Below are positions 31,561-40,970 of a stretch of 64,000 nt of DNA, piece by piece; the stretch's first letter is position 1; each line of letters opens with the position of its first letter. This DNA comes from DASUPK01 sp963800285 (GTDB lineage Bacteria; Actinomycetota; Thermoleophilia; Solirubrobacterales; 70-9). The notes under the pieces are model-generated. The model made no database searches and had not been told where the DNA came from. It was given only the letters and a program-made list of their open reading frames with translations. The position numbers were made by a program, and so were the translations under genes. The DNA lies in assembly GCA_963800285.1 (NCBI GenBank), contig CAWDAL010000014.1:310001-374000 (forward strand), read 5' to 3'.

Positions 31561-32253
31561 CTAAACCGTGCGGGCCAGTGTCAGCGCCACGACCCGGCGG
31601 GCGCCGGCCTCGCGGAGCGCTCGCGCACAGGCGGACAGCGTCGCGCCGGTGGTCCAGACGTCGTCGACCAGCAGCGCCTGACGCGGAGATGGAGCGGCCG
31701 CCCTGACCCGGGGTGGGTGCTCGAGCCGGTCCCATCTCCTCCGCCCCACCTGCCGGCGGCCATGCGCCCGCCGCAGGCAGTCGACCAGCCGAATCCCGGC
31801 CCGGGCGGCAAACGCGACGGCGATCTCCTCGGCCGGGTCGAAACCCCGCCACAGCCGCCGCCAGGGGCCTGCCGGCACAGGCACCACGGCTTCCGCGAGC
31901 TCGCGGGCCGGCAACGCCCGGAGCATCGCGGCGGCCGCCTGGGGGGCGAGCGCGAGGCGGCGGCCGTACTTGAGCCCGTGGACCAGACGGCGTGCCGGCC
32001 CGTCGAAGGGCGACGCCGAGACCGCCAGGTCGACCTCGGGAGGGCCGGGCTCGATCACTCGCGGCGCATCCGCCAGGTCCCGCTCGCAGCGCTCGCAGAG
32101 CACGTCCTCCGGGGGGCAACCGGCGCCGCAGGCCGCACACAGCGGCGGTGCCAGCAGCGACGAGATGGAGGCCAGGGTGCGCGTGCGCACCCTGGCCAGG
32201 GTGCCGCAGGGCGCGTCACGATTGGCGCGCTGATCCCCAAGGGGTAGATTCAC
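31561..32253 (-). CDS. ComF family phosphoribosyltransferase-like protein
   Basis: Up to 230 residues. An N-terminal zinc-binding part, CAACGAGCPPEDVLCERCERD, is followed by LKYGRRLALAP and the PRPP-binding loop QALLVDDVWTTGATLSACA near the C-terminus. ComF proteins are linked to DNA uptake and, in some bacteria, to DNA repair helicases; no com genes are nearby. The start may be GTG 32253 or GTG 32190; the second lies within a 13-bp palindrome. Gene ends ahead of the hpf promoter. Confidence 0.87.
   Translation of the reverse strand: MNLPLGDQRANRDAPCGTLARVRTRTLASISSLLAPPLCAACGAGCPPEDVLCERCERDLADAPRVIEPGPPEVDLAVSASPFDGPARRLVHGLKYGRRLALAPQAAAAMLRALPARELAEAVVPVPAGPWRRLWRGFDPAEEIAVAFAARAGIRLVDCLRRAHGRRQVGRRRWDRLEHPPRVRAAAPSPRQALLVDDVWTTGATLSACARALREAGARRVVALTLARTV
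32170..32197. repeat. 13-bp perfect inverted repeat at the 5' end of comF
   Basis: GGCCAGGGTGCGC (32170-32182), two bases, then GCGCACCCTGGCC (32185-32197). A further partial half-site (GGCCAGGGTGCC) follows on the same side. It may be an operator or hairpin for the divergent comF and 32292 genes, or coding sequence of the comF N-terminus. Confidence 0.6.
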
Positions 32254-32291
32254 CCCACAACACAGGGGGCTACGACCGAGGGGAGTCAGCG

Positions 32292-32759
32292 ATGGGACGA
32301 TTCGACATCAGCCCCGCCGTGGCGGAGGAATGGCGCGGGAAGTACCGGGCCTCCGTCGAGCCTCACGTGGACGGCGAGGTCCTGGCCGTCGGAGCATTCC
32401 GCCCGACCGGCGCCGGGACCAAGATGGCGATCAGCAAGCTGCAGGTGGGCGCCCTGGCCTACGGAGCGGCCCACAAGCTGGGGAAGTCGAAGGCCGGGGG
32501 CCTGCCGGGCCAGTTCATGCTCGCCGTCACGCCCGAGAGGCTCTACGCCTTCAAGTACAAGCCGGGCCGCAGCGGCGTGAAGATCAAGGAGGAGTCGGCG
32601 TCCTGGGATCGCACAGGGATCAAGGCGAGCACCGAGCGCATGCAGACGACGACGCGCCTGACGCTCGAGTTCCCCGACGGGGAGAAGGTCGTCTGCGACG
32701 AGGAGGGCCTCGGCGACAACCCCTGGGCGGACGACGTGATCCGGGAGCTGCAGAGCTAG
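32292..32759 (+). CDS. Small conserved-looking protein, possible PH-like fold
   Basis: 155 residues from ATG 32292, with GGGGAG upstream. Alternating strands (VDGEVLAVGAFRPTG, QFMLAVTPERLYAFKYK, TRLTLEFPDGEKVVCDEE) look like a bacterial PH/GRAM-type beta sandwich. I recognise no catalytic motif or family name. It stands alone, divergent from comF, and ends before a strong hairpin at 32772-32810. Confidence 0.65.
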   Translation: MGRFDISPAVAEEWRGKYRASVEPHVDGEVLAVGAFRPTGAGTKMAISKLQVGALAYGAAHKLGKSKAGGLPGQFMLAVTPERLYAFKYKPGRSGVKIKEESASWDRTGIKASTERMQTTTRLTLEFPDGEKVVCDEEGLGDNPWADDVIRELQS

Positions 32760-32771
32760 CCGGAAGCACAA

Positions 32772-32810
32772 TTGGCGGCTTTGTCACCCCATGGGTGACT
32801 AACCCGCCAA
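32772..32810. terminator. Two-part hairpin terminator
   Basis: TTGGCGG (32772-32778) pairs with CCGCCAA (32804-32810). Inside, GTCACCC (32783-32789) pairs with GGGTGAC (32793-32799). The two stems are separated by four unpaired bases on each side. It lies 13 bases after the stop of the 32292 gene and before the convergent nucleotidyltransferase gene, so it could end both transcripts. A further CGGTTG/CAACCG hairpin occurs at 32846-32863. Confidence 0.75.
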
Positions 32811-32907
32811 CCGGCCGCTCCTCGTCCCAGCAGCAGTGATTCAATCGGTTGGTTGGTCAACCGGCGGTATGGGGCGGTTCCGGGGGCGGCCTCGCGCAGG
32901 GTTGGCG

Positions 32908-33951
32908 TCAGCCCAGCGGGCGGTCGGCTGAGACGCCGTAGAGGCCGCCGACGACCAGCCCCCCGGCCGGGACCTCGGCGCCGGGCAGGATGACGCAGTC
33001 CCGGAGCATCGCGCCGGGGCCGAGCCGGCATCCGTCGCCGACCACGACCGGCCCGTGCAGGTCGGCGCCGGCTCCGACGTGGCAGCCCGAACCGATCAGG
33101 ACCGGCGGCTTCACCTTGACGCCGTCGAGGTCGGAGCCGTCCGCGGCGTACACGCCGTCCTCGACCGCGGGCGCCGGCGGCTCGATGCGGATCGCGCCCG
33201 CGAGGGCGTCCCGGTTGCCCTGGACGAACTCGCCGATCGAGCCGATGTCGTTCCAGTAGGCGTCGATCTCGTGCGAAAAGAACGGGATGTCACCGTCGAG
33301 AAGCGCGGGAAAGATGTCCATCGCCCAGTCGACGAAGCCGGGCGGCTGGTCCTCGTCGCCGGCCGGGCTCTTCTGGTCGGGCGGCGGGAAGTGGTCGAAG
33401 ATCTCGCGGCTGAACATGTAGATACCGCAGTTGGCCAGGTCCGAGAGCGCCTCGGCGGCCTCGGGCTTCTCCTGAAATCCCTGGACGCGGCCGTCGTCGC
33501 CGGTTATCACCACGCCGAACTGGGTGGTGTCCTCGACGCGCTTGGTGGCGATGGTGAGGATCCCGCCGCGCTCGACGTTGGCCTCGTGCGCATCGCGCAT
33601 CGCGCTCAGGTCGATGTCCGTGAGCGCATCGCCCGAGATGATCAGGAAGGACTCGGTCTCGCTCAGGAAGTCGCGTACCTTGCCGACGCCCCCGGCCGTG
33701 CCGAGGGGCTCGGGCTCCTCGCTGTAGGAGATCCGCAGGCCGAACGAGGAACCGTCACCGAGGGCCTCGCGGATCTGCTCGGGCAGGTAGGAGAGGTTGG
33801 TGACGACGTTCTCGAAGCCGTGTTCCGAGAGCAGATCGGCGATCCAGGCCACGATCGGCCTGTTCAGCACCGGCGCCACCGGCTTCGGCATCACGTGGGT
33901 GAGCGGCCGCAGCCGCGTGCCCAGCCCCGCCGCCAGGATCATCGCGTTCAT
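32908..33951 (-). CDS. NDP-sugar nucleotidyltransferase with left-handed beta-helix tail
   Basis: 347 residues. The signature AAGLGTRLRPLTHVMPKP lies at residues 7-24; then FLIISGDALTDIDL (metal-binding Asp), GFQEKPEA and YWNDIGSIGEFVQGN. The C-terminal 85 residues are hexapeptide-repeat-like (GSGCHVGAGADLHGPVVVGDGC). It makes an NDP-sugar from sugar-1-phosphate and NTP, like mannose-1-phosphate guanylyltransferase or glucose-1-phosphate thymidylyltransferase; the exact sugar is undecided. A second related gene is at 39990. It is transcribed downstream of the sugar dehydrogenase gene. Confidence 0.88.
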   Translation of the reverse strand: MNAMILAAGLGTRLRPLTHVMPKPVAPVLNRPIVAWIADLLSEHGFENVVTNLSYLPEQIREALGDGSSFGLRISYSEEPEPLGTAGGVGKVRDFLSETESFLIISGDALTDIDLSAMRDAHEANVERGGILTIATKRVEDTTQFGVVITGDDGRVQGFQEKPEAAEALSDLANCGIYMFSREIFDHFPPPDQKSPAGDEDQPPGFVDWAMDIFPALLDGDIPFFSHEIDAYWNDIGSIGEFVQGNRDALAGAIRIEPPAPAVEDGVYAADGSDLDGVKVKPPVLIGSGCHVGAGADLHGPVVVGDGCRLGPGAMLRDCVILPGAEVPAGGLVVGGLYGVSADRPLG

Positions 33952-33989
33952 CGGGGCGACAGGTTCTCAGACCGCGGCGGTGGTTGTCC

Positions 33990-35345
33990 TTACCTCTTCT
34001 TCTTCCGCTTCTTCTTGTGCTTCTTCTGCTTCTTGCACTTCTTCTTGTGCTTCTTGTGCTTCTTCGCCTCGGCCGCCCGCTTCTTCTTGCGCTTGTGCCG
34101 GCACTTCTTGCCCGGCTTGCCCGCCGGGCAGTTGCCGCAGGTCTTTGCCGGGGTTGCGCAAACCGAGGCTCCAGCCCCGCCGGAGCCGACGATCCTGAAC
34201 ACAGTGGAGGTGTTCATCGCGTAGAGGTTGCAGCCGGAGTCCTCGCCAAACGAGCGGGCGCTGGCGAGCGCCCCGGGGATGCTCTCCGGGCGATCCGTCG
34301 CCGACGGGTTGTCGAGTTGGAGCGAGCGAAGCTCGGCGGTGCAGAGGTCCGCATAGAGGTAGCGCCCGGCCATCTCGGGCGCCAGGCTGCCGCGGTAGAC
34401 GTAGCCGCCGATGATCGCGCAGCCGTTGGCGACGTCGCCCCCCGGATCGCTGTGCGGGTAGACGAAGACGGGCGGCGTGGCGCCTGGGCAGTTTCCCTCG
34501 AAGCCCTCGCAGCTCGGCCAACCGAAGTTCGCGCCCCGCCCGCCTCCGGAAGCCGCGGGGGTGAAGTCCACCTCCTCCCATTGCGTCTGGCCCACGTCTC
34601 CGATCACCAGGTCGCCGGTGAGGGCGTCGAAGGAGAACCTGAAGGGATTGCGCAGGCCGAGGCTCCAGATCTCCTGCACCGCACCTGGAACGCCGGCATA
34701 CGGGTTCCCCGGCGGGATGCCGTGGGCCCCGTCGCCCGCGCCGTGCGGGTCGATGCGCAAGATCTTTCCGTTGGCGAGCGATGGGTCGGGCGCGGTCGAC
34801 CCGCCGGTGCCGCCATCCCCGACCGAGACGTAGAGGAAGCCGTCCTTCCCGAACTGAATCTGGCCGCCATTGTGATTGGAGGCGACCGTGCTTGGCCGGG
34901 AGATCGTCAGGGCGTGCCGCTGGCTGGCTGGATCTGCGACGTTCGGATCGGAGCTGACGTGGAACTCATCGACGTGACCCAGGCCCGTGACGCCGTCGGC
35001 AGCCGTCACCCCGGTGTAGAAGACGTAGAAGAGCCCATTGGAGGCGTAATTGGGGTCGAACGCCATCGAGAGCAGCCCGCGCTCGCCGTCGATGGTCGTC
35101 TGTCCACTGACGTCGAGGAACTGGTTGACGGTCCCGTCGTGGATCACTTGGATCCGGCCGGGCCGCTCCACCACGAACAGCCGCGGGTCACCCGGTGGCG
35201 AGGTGGCGAAAACGGGCTGGTTGAAGCTTGGGCCGATCGGCTCCAGGCCGACCGCCCGGGCCGGAGCCGCGAAAACCAGCGACCCCAGCAGGCATCCGGC
35301 CAGCAGAGCGATCTGTGCCCGCGCTCGCATCCCTGCCGGGATCAT
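33990..35345 (-). CDS. Secreted PQQ-type glucose/sorbosone dehydrogenase with Lys/His tail
   Basis: 451 residues. It has a signal peptide (IALLAGCLLGSLVFAAPARA), then a six-bladed propeller of the soluble glucose dehydrogenase family: FVVERPGRIQVI, ERGLLSMAFDP, NHNGGQIQFGKDGFLYVSVGDGG, GLRNPFRFSFD, DVGQTQWEEVDF. These include likely PQQ/calcium and catalytic His positions. The last 50 residues are almost only Lys/His/Arg/Cys (for example KKHKKHKKKCKKQKKHKKK). That extension is absent from characterised members and might bind the cell wall or nucleic acid. Substrate not known; no PQQ synthesis genes here. Confidence 0.85.
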   Translation of the reverse strand: MIPAGMRARAQIALLAGCLLGSLVFAAPARAVGLEPIGPSFNQPVFATSPPGDPRLFVVERPGRIQVIHDGTVNQFLDVSGQTTIDGERGLLSMAFDPNYASNGLFYVFYTGVTAADGVTGLGHVDEFHVSSDPNVADPASQRHALTISRPSTVASNHNGGQIQFGKDGFLYVSVGDGGTGGSTAPDPSLANGKILRIDPHGAGDGAHGIPPGNPYAGVPGAVQEIWSLGLRNPFRFSFDALTGDLVIGDVGQTQWEEVDFTPAASGGGRGANFGWPSCEGFEGNCPGATPPVFVYPHSDPGGDVANGCAIIGGYVYRGSLAPEMAGRYLYADLCTAELRSLQLDNPSATDRPESIPGALASARSFGEDSGCNLYAMNTSTVFRIVGSGGAGASVCATPAKTCGNCPAGKPGKKCRHKRKKKRAAEAKKHKKHKKKCKKQKKHKKKRKKKR

Positions 35346-35383
35346 GCCGCGCGCACGCGCGTCCTACGCTCGCCTGGACGAAC

Positions 35384-36865
<1,482 letters not shown>

Positions 36866-36924
36866 GCGGTCGGCGGTCTCCTGAGTCGAAGTCTTGACGA
36901 GGGTCGAGGTTACGTTATGAGGCC

Positions 36925-37335
36925 ATGGCGGACGCCATTCGGGTCGCAGAGGGTACGGAGATTCCGCTCGACGAGATCGAGCTGCGCGCGAGCCGGTCCT
37001 CGGGGCCGGGCGGCCAGCACGCGAACGTGACCAAATCGCGGATCGAGGCGGTCTTCGACGTGAACGGCTCGGAGGCGCTCAGCGAGCAGCAGCGCGCACT
37101 GCTGAGGCGCAGGATCGGCGACCGCGTGACGGCGGTCGCCCAGGACGCCCGCAGCCAGGCGAGCAACCGCGAGCTGGCACTGGAGCGGCTGCGCGAGAAG
37201 CTCGTCGAGGGCCTGCGGCGGCCCAAGCCACGCCGCCGGACGAAGCCCTCGAGGGCCGCCAAGGAGCGGCGCCTGGAGCAGAAGCGGCAGCAATCGCAGC
37301 GCAAGGCCCAGCGCCGCCCGCCGAGCGACTACTGA
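36925..37335 (+). CDS. arfB: Peptidyl-tRNA hydrolase ArfB (YaeJ) family
   Basis: 136 residues. The RF-1-like domain has SRSSGPGGQHANVTKSRIEA with the hydrolytic GGQ. The C-terminal Lys/Arg-rich tail (RRPKPRRRTKPSRAAKERRLEQK) is the part that enters the empty mRNA channel of stalled ribosomes. It rescues ribosomes on truncated messages. Followed after eight bases by a strong hairpin terminator. Confidence 0.93.
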   Translation: MADAIRVAEGTEIPLDEIELRASRSSGPGGQHANVTKSRIEAVFDVNGSEALSEQQRALLRRRIGDRVTAVAQDARSQASNRELALERLREKLVEGLRRPKPRRRTKPSRAAKERRLEQKRQQSQRKAQRRPPSDY

Positions 37336-37343
37336 CTCTCGAA

Positions 37344-37380
37344 TGGCGCCTTATTCCCCGCATGGGGGAACAAGGCGCCA
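37344..37380. terminator. Two-part hairpin terminator after arfB
   Basis: TGGCGCCTT (37344-37352) pairs with AAGGCGCCA (37372-37380); one mismatched pair follows, then TTCCCC (37354-37359) with GGGGAA (37365-37370). The layout resembles the hairpin at 32772-32810. Confidence 0.8.
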
Positions 37381-37792
37381 GTCGCCCATTCCTCCGAAGA
37401 TCAGGACGGCCGGCCCGGCACAGGCGGGACCCGGTGCGCCTGAACCCGTGCTCGGCATGCGGATGGGACCTGAAATCTCCGCCAAGCTCCTTGCAGAGCC
37501 CATGGAAATCCCTGAAGTCGCCAAAGATCGCGTCCGCACCGGCTACGCAGTACCGGTCCTGCTGCACCTTTGGCCCGCTCGCCCTATAGGCGCTCTCGAG
37601 TGCCGCCGCCGAACGAAACTGGCTCAGTTGGGCGAACGGGTTGACGTATCCCGATGGCAAGTGATGAAGACGAGGTCGATCGCCGAACGGGAAAATGCCG
37701 GTGATTGGAAGTCCGCGGCTTCGGCAGTCTTCCGCGTGCTGGCCCCGCACTCACGCTCGATGCGCTTGGCGATCGCATCGTTCTCCTCCGTG
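37381..37792. other. 412-base intergenic region without a convincing gene
   Basis: The region lies between the arfB terminator and the end of the thiolase gene. A 64-codon frame on the minus strand (37584-37778) begins with ATG right after GGAGGAG, but its product is Ser/Arg/Pro-rich and unlike a conserved protein. It would be the last gene of the thiolase operon. Other frames have no start or ribosome site. I would not call a gene without homologues. Confidence 0.5.
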
Positions 37793-38983
37793 TCAGCCGG
37801 GCTTGCGGTAGACGGTCACCACCGCGGCGCCGCCCAGCCCGATGTTGTGCTGCAAAGCGAGGTCGGCGCCGTCGACCTGGCGGCGGTCCGCCTGGCCCCG
37901 CAGCTGCCAGTTGAGCTCCGCGCACTGCGCCAGCCCGGTCGCCCCGAGCGGATGGCCCTTGGAGATCAGGCCTCCCGACGGGTTCACCACCGGGCCATCG
38001 CCGCCATAGGTGGTCGCCTCGGCCTCGACCAGCTTGTGCCCCTCCCCCTCGTCGGCCAGCCCGAGAGCCTCATAGGTGATCAGCTCGTTCGCGGAGAAGC
38101 AGTCGTGGAGCTCGACGACGTCCACGTCGTCGATGCCGGCCTCGGCCTCGGCGAGCGCCTGCTCGCCGGCGGTCCGGGTCATGTCCGCGCCGACGACGTT
38201 GATGGACGAGCGGCTGTCGAAGGTGCTCGACAGGTCGGTGACCATTGCCTGGCCGGCGATCTCGATCGCCTGGCCCCAGAGATCGTGCTCGTCGACGAAG
38301 CGCTCCGTGGCGACGACCGCGGCGGCGCTCCCGTCGCTGGTCGGCGAGCACTGCAGCTTGGTCAGCGGCGCGTAGATCTCCTTCGCCCACTTGATGTCCT
38401 CCAGGGAGTACTCGTCCTGGAACTGCGCGTAGGGGTTGTCGACGGAGTGCTTGTGGTTCTTCCAGCCGATCCAGGCGAAGTGGTCGGGCTCCGAGCCGTA
38501 GCGCTCCATGTGCTCGCGTCCCGCGGCGCCGAACATCTGGGGGGCCGGCGGGGCGTCCTCCCACTCGCGCAGCTCCAGCAGGGCGGCCGCGTGCTTGTCG
38601 ATCGGGTTGACGCGGTCCGTGAACTTCACCCCGAGCGAGCCGAGCTCCATCTTCTCGAACCCGAGCGCGAGCGCGCATTCGGCGAGACCGCCCTTCACCG
38701 CCTGCCGCGCGAGATACAGGGCGCTGGAACCAGTGGAGCAGTTGTTGTTGACGTTGACGATGGGGATCCCCGTCAGGCCGAGCCCGTAGACGGCGCGCTG
38801 GCCGGCCGTGGAGTCGCCGTAGCAGTAGCCGACGAAGGCCTGCTGGACCTCGCCGTAGTCGACCCCGGCATCGTCGAGGGCGAGGCGGCCCGCCTCCTCG
38901 GCCCAATCCGGGTAGTCGCCCTCCTTGGTCCCGGGCTTGTCGAACTTGGTCATGCCGACTCCGACTACGAACGTGCGGTTCAT
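37793..38983 (-). CDS. Thiolase family protein (SCP-x / acetyl-CoA acetyltransferase-like)
   Basis: 396 residues from ATG 38983, set by GGAGG and by the overlap with the upstream stop (ATGA). The nucleophilic Cys is in VNVNNNCSTGSSALYLARQ; the His/Cys region is SGGLISKGHPLGATGLAQ, and HDCFSANELI matches lipid-transfer-type thiolases. These enzymes usually act in sterol, fatty acid or aromatic side-chain degradation. The last gene of a surface-sugar operon, an unusual setting. A DUF35 or acyl-CoA partner is absent. Confidence 0.88.
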   Translation of the reverse strand: MNRTFVVGVGMTKFDKPGTKEGDYPDWAEEAGRLALDDAGVDYGEVQQAFVGYCYGDSTAGQRAVYGLGLTGIPIVNVNNNCSTGSSALYLARQAVKGGLAECALALGFEKMELGSLGVKFTDRVNPIDKHAAALLELREWEDAPPAPQMFGAAGREHMERYGSEPDHFAWIGWKNHKHSVDNPYAQFQDEYSLEDIKWAKEIYAPLTKLQCSPTSDGSAAAVVATERFVDEHDLWGQAIEIAGQAMVTDLSSTFDSRSSINVVGADMTRTAGEQALAEAEAGIDDVDVVELHDCFSANELITYEALGLADEGEGHKLVEAEATTYGGDGPVVNPSGGLISKGHPLGATGLAQCAELNWQLRGQADRRQVDGADLALQHNIGLGGAAVVTVYRKPG

Positions 38984-39993
38984 CCATCCTCCGTTTCGTT
39001 GGGCCGCCCCATGTCCTTCTTGAAGCCCTCCAGCACGTCGACCGCCAGCGGGTCGACGCCGCGCGCGTTGGCCAGCTCGATTGCGAGCAGATCGCCCAGC
39101 ATCACCGCATGCAGGAGACGCTCCGTGCGGGTCTCGCCCTCGGTCTCGAGGGTGATCACGGTCGCCGCACGGGGCGCGATCGCCCTCGCGGTGAGCTCGA
39201 AGCGCTGCCGCTCCCGCGGGTGCTGGTCGCGATCCCTGAGGAAGATCGCGGCGAAGCGTCCGTCGGCCCCCGACCAGCCCTCCAGCTCGTTGTGGTCCGC
39301 CTCCGGCAGGACTGCTGAGTAGGCGGGGGTCTTGGCGTTCTCGTTGATCTGGCACTTCCAGCGGTAGGCGACCGGAGCCGTGAGATCGCTGCCGTGGACC
39401 ACGGGCGTGGCGGGGCCGATCTGCTCGGCCAGCTCGCGCGCCTGCGTGTGCGCGGCCTCGAACGCGTTCCCCAGGTGAGATGCGGCGGCGTCGATCTCCG
39501 TATGGATCCGCGGTCCGGCGAGCGCCAGCGCCGCCAGTTCGGCGGCGACGCAGAACATGTAGCCGACCGCCGCCCGGGGCTGGAGGCCGGCCGGCAGGCC
39601 GATCACGGGGACGTCGTCGGCGCGGCCGGCCTCGGCGAGCTCGCCGCCGGTCGTGGCGATCAGCCGCTGCGCCCCGAGCGCCTCGGCGGCCGCGTAGCAG
39701 GCGAGGGTCTCCTCGGTGTTGCCTGAGTAGCTGGAGCAGAGGACGGCCGAGCCGGCCGGGGCCCACGGAGGAAGCTCATACCCCCGCGCAACCGCCATCG
39801 GCTTGGTGAGCCTGTCCGAGAGCGCGGCGATCGCCAGGTCGCCGCCGATCGCGGAGCCGCCCATCCCGCAATAGAACGCCGCCGGAGCCTCCATCGTGGC
39901 GGCGCGCGCGGTTTCGATCCGCCAGAGCGCGTCGCGCAGGTGGTCCGGCATCGCGCGGGCAGCGTCCAGCATGTCCCCGCCGATCACGGTCAC
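38980..39993 (-). CDS. Bifunctional phosphoglucose/phosphomannose isomerase-like SIS protein
   Basis: 337 residues from GTG 39993, which overlaps the upstream stop (GTGA). Two SIS halves are visible: YCGMGGSAIGGDLAI with CSSYSGNTEETLACY, and the PMI/PGI C-terminal domain (VAYRWKCQINENAKTPAYS, RDRDQHPRERQRFE). Such enzymes interconvert glucose-6-, fructose-6- and mannose-6-phosphate and so feed nucleotide-sugar synthesis by the genes before it. Overlaps the thiolase start by four bases. Confidence 0.87.
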   Translation of the reverse strand: MTVIGGDMLDAARAMPDHLRDALWRIETARAATMEAPAAFYCGMGGSAIGGDLAIAALSDRLTKPMAVARGYELPPWAPAGSAVLCSSYSGNTEETLACYAAAEALGAQRLIATTGGELAEAGRADDVPVIGLPAGLQPRAAVGYMFCVAAELAALALAGPRIHTEIDAAASHLGNAFEAAHTQARELAEQIGPATPVVHGSDLTAPVAYRWKCQINENAKTPAYSAVLPEADHNELEGWSGADGRFAAIFLRDRDQHPRERQRFELTARAIAPRAATVITLETEGETRTERLLHAVMLGDLLAIELANARGVDPLAVDVLEGFKKDMGRPNETEDG

Positions 39994-40970
39994 GCCGGGG
40001 CCCCCTCCACGACATCGCCCTCGCCGATCACCTCGCCGTCGAGCTCGGTCCCCCTCCCCACGGTGACGCCTGCGCTGAGAATGCTGTCCTTGACCGTGGC
40101 GCCGTCCTCGACCGCGCAACCATCGAGCAGGACGGAGCGCTCGATCACCGCGCCGTCACCGATCCGGGAGCCGCTGCCGATCACACACGGGGTGCGGAGC
40201 TCCGCGCCGGCTGAGATCTGGCACCCCTCCCCCACCATCCTCGCCAGGTCGAACTTCCCGTGGACCGTCTCCACCCGTCCCTCGAGGATGTCCCAGTTCG
40301 CGTCCAGGAAGCGGTCCGGGGTCCCGATGTCGATCCAGTAGCCCTCCTGGCGGATCCCGTAGAGGCCGTTGCCGATCAGCTTCGGGAAGACCTCGCGCTC
40401 GATGGAGACGTTCTGGTCGGGCGGAATCTCGTCGAGGACCGAGCGCTCCAGCAGATAGGCGCCGGCGTTGATCTCGTCCGTGTCGACCTGATCAGGCTCG
40501 GGCTTCTCGAGGAACTCGGTGATCTCGCCGTCGTCATGGCGGTGGACCAGTCCGTAGCCGGTCGGGTCCTCGACCGGGTAGAGGGCGATCGTCGCCCGGG
40601 CGCCGGTGCGCTCGTGCTGCTCGATCTGGGCGGTCAGGTCGAGGTCGCAGAGCACGTCGCCGTTCAGCACGAAGAAGCGGTCGCCGAGCATGTCATCGGC
40701 GAAGCGGATTGCTCCCGCCGTGCCGCGCGCGTCGGGTTCCTCGGCGAAGCGGAGCCGCACGCCCAGGTCGAGCGCGTCGAGGATGTTCCTCATCCCCTCC
40801 GCCAGGTGCCCGCAGGAGACGATCACGTCATCCACGCCGTGCCGGGCGAGCCAGTCGATCACGTAGGCGATGTGCGGCCGCCCGACCAGGGGCAGCACAG
40901 GCTTGGCGACCGTGTAGGTGAGGGGCCGCAGGCGAGTCCCCTCGCCGCCGGCCAGGATCAGGGCCTGCAT
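39990..40970 (-). CDS. NDP-sugar nucleotidyltransferase (Man-1-P or Glc-1-P type)
   Basis: 326 residues from ATG 40970, which shares bases with the dehydrogenase stop (TGATG). Signature: LILAGGEGTRLRPLTYTVAKPVLPL; then FVLNGDVLCDLDL, FLEKPEP, YWIDIGTPDRFLDAN. A hexapeptide-repeat C-terminus starts at about 245 (GEGCQISAGAELRTPCVIGSGS). It is a paralogue of the gene at 32908. Downstream of UDP-sugar dehydrogenase and upstream of the phosphosugar isomerase, consistent with one activation pathway. Confidence 0.9.
   Translation of the reverse strand: MQALILAGGEGTRLRPLTYTVAKPVLPLVGRPHIAYVIDWLARHGVDDVIVSCGHLAEGMRNILDALDLGVRLRFAEEPDARGTAGAIRFADDMLGDRFFVLNGDVLCDLDLTAQIEQHERTGARATIALYPVEDPTGYGLVHRHDDGEITEFLEKPEPDQVDTDEINAGAYLLERSVLDEIPPDQNVSIEREVFPKLIGNGLYGIRQEGYWIDIGTPDRFLDANWDILEGRVETVHGKFDLARMVGEGCQISAGAELRTPCVIGSGSRIGDGAVIERSVLLDGCAVEDGATVKDSILSAGVTVGRGTELDGEVIGEGDVVEGAPA

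Noticed and set aside
36866..36924. SAH or SAM riboswitch before ahcY
   Set aside because: The ahcY leader is under 60 bases and shows no aptamer-like pairing.
37079..37750. 223-codon minus-strand frame across arfB and the spacer
   Set aside because: It runs antisense through arfB and its terminator, starts without a ribosome site, and has no recognisable domain.
38984..39766. Upstream extension of the thiolase frame
   Set aside because: The residues are Gly/Arg/Ala noise in the shadow of the isomerase gene; ATG 38983 has GGAGG and gives a normal thiolase start.
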